Origin: Gammaproteobacteria bacterium
Lineage (GTDB): Bacteria; Pseudomonadota; Gammaproteobacteria; Eutrophobiales; Eutrophobiaceae
Assembly: GCA_018676275.1 (NCBI GenBank)
Contig: JABHFC010000044.1
Location: 1 to 9,142 of the forward strand
DNA: 9,142 bases
Direction of reading: 5' to 3'
A program made the translations under genes and the position numbers. Below the pieces are notes generated by a model. That model was not told where the DNA came from. It made no database searches and saw nothing but the letters and a program-made list of their open reading frames with translations. Positions 5,793 to 9,142 of the stretch are shown here, piece after piece; position 1 is the stretch's first letter; each line of letters begins with the position of its first letter.

Positions 5793-7162
5793 CTGTTTGG
5801 GTTCAATATTCCTTTAGGATCCAAACTGTTTTTTAACTGACGCATCAATTTTATTTCCGCATCGTTGCGAGAGTGTTGTAAATAAGGTCGTTTGATTTTT
5901 CCAATCCCATGCTCGGCCGAAACAGATCCCTGATGCTCTCCAGTAAGCTCATAAATGATGTCATAGATCTTTTCCTTATCTTCTTTCTTACCGGTACTCG
6001 CGATGTAATGCACATTGCTGTCACCAATATGACCGAAAGTGAGGATGCGAATGTCGGGAAATTGCTCCTGTAATATAAGATCAGCCTTTGTCAGGAACGC
6101 TTCCATCAGGCTAATAGGCACACTTATATCAAAGTTTGCGCAGGGTGCGAAACCTGGCAGTATTTCTCCGACCCCGTCTCTTATTTGCCAAAAGGCTGCA
6201 GTTTCTTTTTCGGATTGGGCAATGGCCGCGTCTTTAATCAGAGTTGAATCCAGAGCTGATTCCAGCAAATTTTGAAAGCGTGCGCTGTCTTGTTCCTGAT
6301 CCGATCCTTCAAGCTCCATCAGGACATAAAATGGATATGACTGATCGAAAGGAGATTGTAAATGAGATACACGCTCAATCACATAATCATAATAATTTGC
6401 CCACATAACTTCATATGAACTCAGCGTACCACCTGATGTAGAACCAGTAAGTCGTAAAAACTTGATAACATCGGCAAGAGTGTCGAGTGCACAAAGCGCA
6501 GTACAACGACTGCTCAGTTTCGGGTATAGACGTAATACAATGCGAGTAACGACACCAAGCGTGCCTTCAGTACCAATAAATAGTTGTTTAAGATCATAGC
6601 CTGCATTGTTCTTTAACATTTTATTCAAAGAAGAAACTACAGTGCCATCAGCCAATACAGCCTCAAGACCAAGTATCAGAGCGCGAGTCATACCAAAACG
6701 AATCACCTGGTTACCCCCGGCATTAGTAGAGACATTACCACCGATAGTGCAGGAACCACGCGCACCGAGATCAAGTGGGAAATTCAAATCCGCCGCTTCT
6801 GCCGCTTCCTGAATAGTTTGCAAGGGTGTTCCACTGAGCACAGTCATTGTCATAGCTTCTGCATCGATTTCTTCGATACCTGACATTCGCTCAAGTGATA
6901 AGGCTAGTTCGTTATGATCCGGTATTGCGCCACCAGATAAGCCACTCATGCCTCCCTGGACGGCGACAGCTTGCCCGGCTTCATGACAGAGTTTTAAAAC
7001 AACAGAGAGTTCATTTGTATTGGCTGGTCGGATAACAGCGTCTGGTTTGGCATCGGCAGTTTCACCACTCCAGTCGGCAAGGTGTTTTTCACCTATTTGT
7101 TCGTTTGTTAATACGGCTTTGTCACCGAGTTCGGTTCTAATTTTGTTAATTAAGTCACTCAT
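5783..7162 (-). CDS. FAD-linked oxidoreductase, D-2-hydroxyglutarate/D-lactate dehydrogenase-like
   Basis: A 459-residue flavoprotein of the GlcD/D-2-hydroxyglutarate dehydrogenase group, expected to oxidise a D-2-hydroxy acid to the 2-keto acid and pass electrons to quinone or another carrier. The N-terminal PCMH-type FAD-binding domain has RPANTNELSVVL (45-56), VAVQGGMSGLSGG (66-78), ARGSCTIGGNVSTNAGG (134-150) and FIGTEGTLG (195-203). The C-terminal FAD-oxidase domain has DISVP (345-349), the metal-site motif GHIGDSNVH (377-385; H378 and H385) and SAEHGIG (415-421; E417 and H418), then LDPKGILNP (447-455). SAEHGIG and its surroundings look closer to D-2-hydroxyglutarate dehydrogenase than to GlcD, but the substrate cannot be fixed from sequence. 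The usual GHxGDGNxH reads GDSN here, a mild deviation. There is no signal peptide. The ATG at 7162 is preceded by no clear Shine-Dalgarno sequence. It follows the Nramp-like gene with an 85-nt gap. Confidence 0.9.
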   Translation of the reverse strand: MSDLINKIRTELGDKAVLTNEQIGEKHLADWSGETADAKPDAVIRPANTNELSVVLKLCHEAGQAVAVQGGMSGLSGGAIPDHNELALSLERMSGIEEIDAEAMTMTVLSGTPLQTIQEAAEAADLNFPLDLGARGSCTIGGNVSTNAGGNQVIRFGMTRALILGLEAVLADGTVVSSLNKMLKNNAGYDLKQLFIGTEGTLGVVTRIVLRLYPKLSSRCTALCALDTLADVIKFLRLTGSTSGGTLSSYEVMWANYYDYVIERVSHLQSPFDQSYPFYVLMELEGSDQEQDSARFQNLLESALDSTLIKDAAIAQSEKETAAFWQIRDGVGEILPGFAPCANFDISVPISLMEAFLTKADLILQEQFPDIRILTFGHIGDSNVHYIASTGKKEDKEKIYDIIYELTGEHQGSVSAEHGIGKIKRPYLQHSRNDAEIKLMRQLKNSLDPKGILNPNRVI

Positions 7163-7186
7163 GATTATTTAAACATCTTTGATTTG

Positions 7187-7214
7187 CTAATAGTTTAGGT
7201 AGAGCACCTGGCAA
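7187..7214 (-). promoter_or_regulatory. Candidate promoter for the FAD oxidoreductase
   Basis: On the minus strand TTGCCA (7214-7209) and TATTAG (7192-7187) are spaced by 16 bp and lie about 25 nt before the ATG. The -35 matches consensus at 5 of 6 positions and the -10 at 4 of 6. If real, the oxidoreductase can be expressed apart from the upstream transporter gene. The call is by pattern only. Confidence 0.3.
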
Positions 7215-7247
7215 TTGGACAGTCTTACAGGCATACCACGATCTCAA

Positions 7248-8498
7248 TCAGGACAACTTGATAAATATATAGTACAGCGCAACGCTAAGCATAATGAAGA
7301 TACTTAACAGGCTCCACATGTACAGGAATTTACCGGGTTGTAAATCAGGTTCAATTTCATTTGAGAAAATTGCCCGATGATTAAACCAGCTCAACATAGG
7401 AGCTGAAATAAACGCAACGCTGGTAGCAAAATCGATAAAAGTTCTGAAAGACGTCATAAAAAATACGAGAATCAGGCTTGCACCGATTATTTGAGTAATC
7501 AGAAAAATAATGTGAAGTTTACTCTCATCGATTTTGAGAGAGGGTACTAATTGTTTTAATACCGATCCTGCTACGCGTGGACAGGCATCCAGTGAAGCAA
7601 GCGTAGTGGATGCCATAACCGCCAGTGCTGCAATTGCAATCAGGGGTTTTGCCCAGTTACCGATGACCCGGGCAAACATGTCAATGAGTTGAGCTGCGAA
7701 GCCTGCCGGACTGGGTTTAAATTCAATGCCCGTATTAAACATGAGGGCAGTGCCCATCAGCAGGAAACAAAGCGCCAGAATGATAGTACTGATATAGCCC
7801 AGGTTAAAATCGAACCGGGCTTCTTTAGGCGTAATCGGTCGGTTCATGGTTTTGGCTTTTTCACAAACCCAAAGTGACTGAAATACCGATACTGATACAC
7901 CTGTTGGCATCCATCCGGCAATAGCAATCATGAACAGGATTGTTGGTTGGTCGAATACCACTTCTCGAATTAGATCTTCTGACTGCCAGCTAATCTCAGG
8001 TACTGTCAATGCAGCGGTGACGATAGCTAACAAGGAAAACAGTATGACAACAATTTTTGTGACACTTTCAAACATTTTGTAGCGACCGGATACGAGAAAT
8101 ACCGCAAAGGAAGTCAAAAGAATAAACGAGAGTGTAATATCATTCAGCCCAACGTTAAAAACGTTCTTGAATATACCGGAGGTGACCAGGACAATAGCGG
8201 CAGTGCCCACAAACATATCAAGTGGAAAACCAAATAAATATATCAATAGCGCCCAACGGCCCTGACGTTCATATGCGTCCAGTAAAGGTTTACCCGTTAC
8301 TGCCGCATATTCAGAACCAAAACGAAAAGCCGGATACTTAACCAGGCAAGTCAGGATGATTAGACCAGCAAGCGTTAGGCCGTAATTAGCACCTGCTCGG
8401 GTTGATTGAACCAGATGCGAAACGCCCACAGCAAGAGCCGCAAACATTAAACCAGGACCGAGTTTCTCCCGGTAGATCCTCACCAGATTATTTATCAT
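7248..8498 (-). CDS. Divergent Nramp (SLC11)-family transporter lacking canonical metal motifs
   Basis: A 416-residue integral inner-membrane protein with about 11 hydrophobic segments. The overall Nramp layout is visible: GPGLMFAALAVG at the first helix (14-25), AGANYGLTLAG (35-45) after it, and WMP (196-198) in the position of the TM6 MPH motif. The residues that bind metal in true Nramp proteins are changed. Aligning the shared GPG and AGAxYG anchors puts Val-Ser-His-Leu (26-29) where DPGN normally stands. TM6 keeps Met197-Pro198 but reads Thr199 instead of His. Transport of Mn2+/Fe2+ is therefore doubtful and the substrate is unknown. The ATG at 8498 has a purine-rich site (AGAAGAG) about 8 nt upstream. 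It lies 87 nt after hemH and before the FAD oxidoreductase on the same strand. Confidence 0.83.
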   Translation of the reverse strand: MINNLVRIYREKLGPGLMFAALAVGVSHLVQSTRAGANYGLTLAGLIILTCLVKYPAFRFGSEYAAVTGKPLLDAYERQGRWALLIYLFGFPLDMFVGTAAIVLVTSGIFKNVFNVGLNDITLSFILLTSFAVFLVSGRYKMFESVTKIVVILFSLLAIVTAALTVPEISWQSEDLIREVVFDQPTILFMIAIAGWMPTGVSVSVFQSLWVCEKAKTMNRPITPKEARFDFNLGYISTIILALCFLLMGTALMFNTGIEFKPSPAGFAAQLIDMFARVIGNWAKPLIAIAALAVMASTTLASLDACPRVAGSVLKQLVPSLKIDESKLHIIFLITQIIGASLILVFFMTSFRTFIDFATSVAFISAPMLSWFNHRAIFSNEIEPDLQPGKFLYMWSLLSIFIMLSVALYYIFIKLS

Positions 8499-8585
8499 GC
8501 AATATCTCTTCTGCTTATTATCAGGTTAAAAAAGGTCAGCTGGCTCACATAGTAATTACTGCTTCGTGTTATAAAATATTAAATA

Positions 8586-9142
8586 TTAGTTATCAGCACC
8601 TTTAGCTATGGCACGACTTTTGGTATTTATCAGGTCATCCTTTATTTTTTGCTCATCCCAATTGTTCGAAAACTCCGGCCAACCCTGACAATGTTTTGAG
8701 ATAATATCGGATAGTACGCTTATATGCGCAGACTGATCATTCAAAGCGGGGATATAGGAAAATTTCTCACCACCTGCGTCGAGAAAAAAAGCCTGATTTT
8801 GTAATTTTATTTCTTCCAGGGTCTCCAGACAATCCGCAGAAAAACCGGGACAAATTATCTGTACATTTTTTATCCCCTGGCTTCCCCATTCCTGCAATTG
8901 TTTGTCTGTATAAGGTTTTAACCACTCCTGTAAGCCTAGTCGTGATTGAAAGCTGAGGGACCATAGACCGTCTTCAAGACCTAATTGATCAGCGACCAGC
9001 CGAGCAGTCTTATGACACTCGCAGTGATAGGGATCACCGCTAAGGAAATATTGTTTTGGTAAGCCATGAAATGAGAACAGCAGCTTTTCCGGTTTTCCAT
9101 GCTCTGCCCAGTGTTCACGAATACTTTCAGCTAAAGCAGAAA
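8586..9142 (-). CDS. hemH: Ferrochelatase, C-terminal part (N-terminus beyond window)
   Basis: Inserts Fe2+ into protoporphyrin IX in the last step of haem synthesis, acting in the cytoplasm at the inner membrane. About 184 C-terminal residues are visible and the frame stays open through base 9142, so the start lies outside. Landmarks are LLFSFHGLP with the conserved metal-site His, the DPYHCECHKTA segment, SLSFQSRLG, and the CPGFSADCLETLEEI block carrying the conserved acidic active-site residue. GGEKFSYIPALN follows. The protein then continues for about 40 residues, ending in a hydrophilic tail. No C-terminal Cys cluster of the [2Fe-2S] type is present, as expected for the enterobacterial-like form. 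An internal ATG at 8897 is not a real start, because the homology continues upstream without a break. Confidence 0.96.
   Translation of the reverse strand, partial: SALAESIREHWAEHGKPEKLLFSFHGLPKQYFLSGDPYHCECHKTARLVADQLGLEDGLWSLSFQSRLGLQEWLKPYTDKQLQEWGSQGIKNVQIICPGFSADCLETLEEIKLQNQAFFLDAGGEKFSYIPALNDQSAHISVLSDIISKHCQGWPEFSNNWDEQKIKDDLINTKSRAIAKGADN

Noticed and set aside
8499..8585. Terminator or promoter between hemH and the Nramp-like gene
   Set aside because: A CAGCTG-centred stem with mismatches before a T-run is too weak, and no -35/-10 pair stands out in this AT-rich gap.
8586..8897. A 103-residue gene starting at an internal ATG
   Set aside because: Ferrochelatase homology continues upstream in the same frame to the window edge, so this is the 3' part of hemH.

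Overview
The window looks like chromosomal DNA from a gammaproteobacterium. Cca (with its HD domain), the Slt70-type transglycosylase and the HemH C-terminus all follow the enterobacterial/gammaproteobacterial pattern, and the moderate base composition shows no sharp break. No rRNA, tRNA, CRISPR array or complete transposase gene is visible. The genus cannot be named from this sequence alone.

The left block (1-4409) lies on the minus strand. Reading 5'->3' it holds slt (soluble lytic murein transglycosylase), an NDUFA9-like atypical SDR whose start lies 4 nt after the slt stop, and cca (tRNA nucleotidyltransferase), which runs off the left edge. Between the SDR gene and cca sits a palindromic, MITE-like repeat of about 195 bp (1214-1408) with near-perfect 16-bp outer ends and a perfect 12-bp inner inverted repeat.

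The central block (4610-5779) is a compact plus-strand cluster of three small genes divergent from slt. The first encodes a single-domain CULT (cereblon/thalidomide-binding-domain-like) protein that keeps four zinc cysteines and three cage tryptophans. The second is a YjbQ/UPF0047 protein of 138 residues, and the third is a DUF427 protein of 94 residues. Gaps are 31 and 26 nt, so co-transcription is likely. This cluster is the most unusual part of the window.

The right block (5783-9142) is again on the minus strand. It holds the C-terminal part of ferrochelatase hemH (cut by the right edge), a divergent Nramp/SLC11-fold transporter whose usual metal-binding motifs are replaced, and a D-2-hydroxyglutarate-dehydrogenase-like FAD oxidoreductase. 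The last gene converges on the DUF427 gene with only 3 nt between stop codons, and a small hairpin spans both stops.

The slt-SDR-cca set reads as housekeeping (cell wall, membrane/quinone-associated, tRNA maturation), and hemH is haem synthesis. The CULT-YjbQ-DUF427 set and the transporter-oxidoreductase pair are the parts whose biology is not settled.
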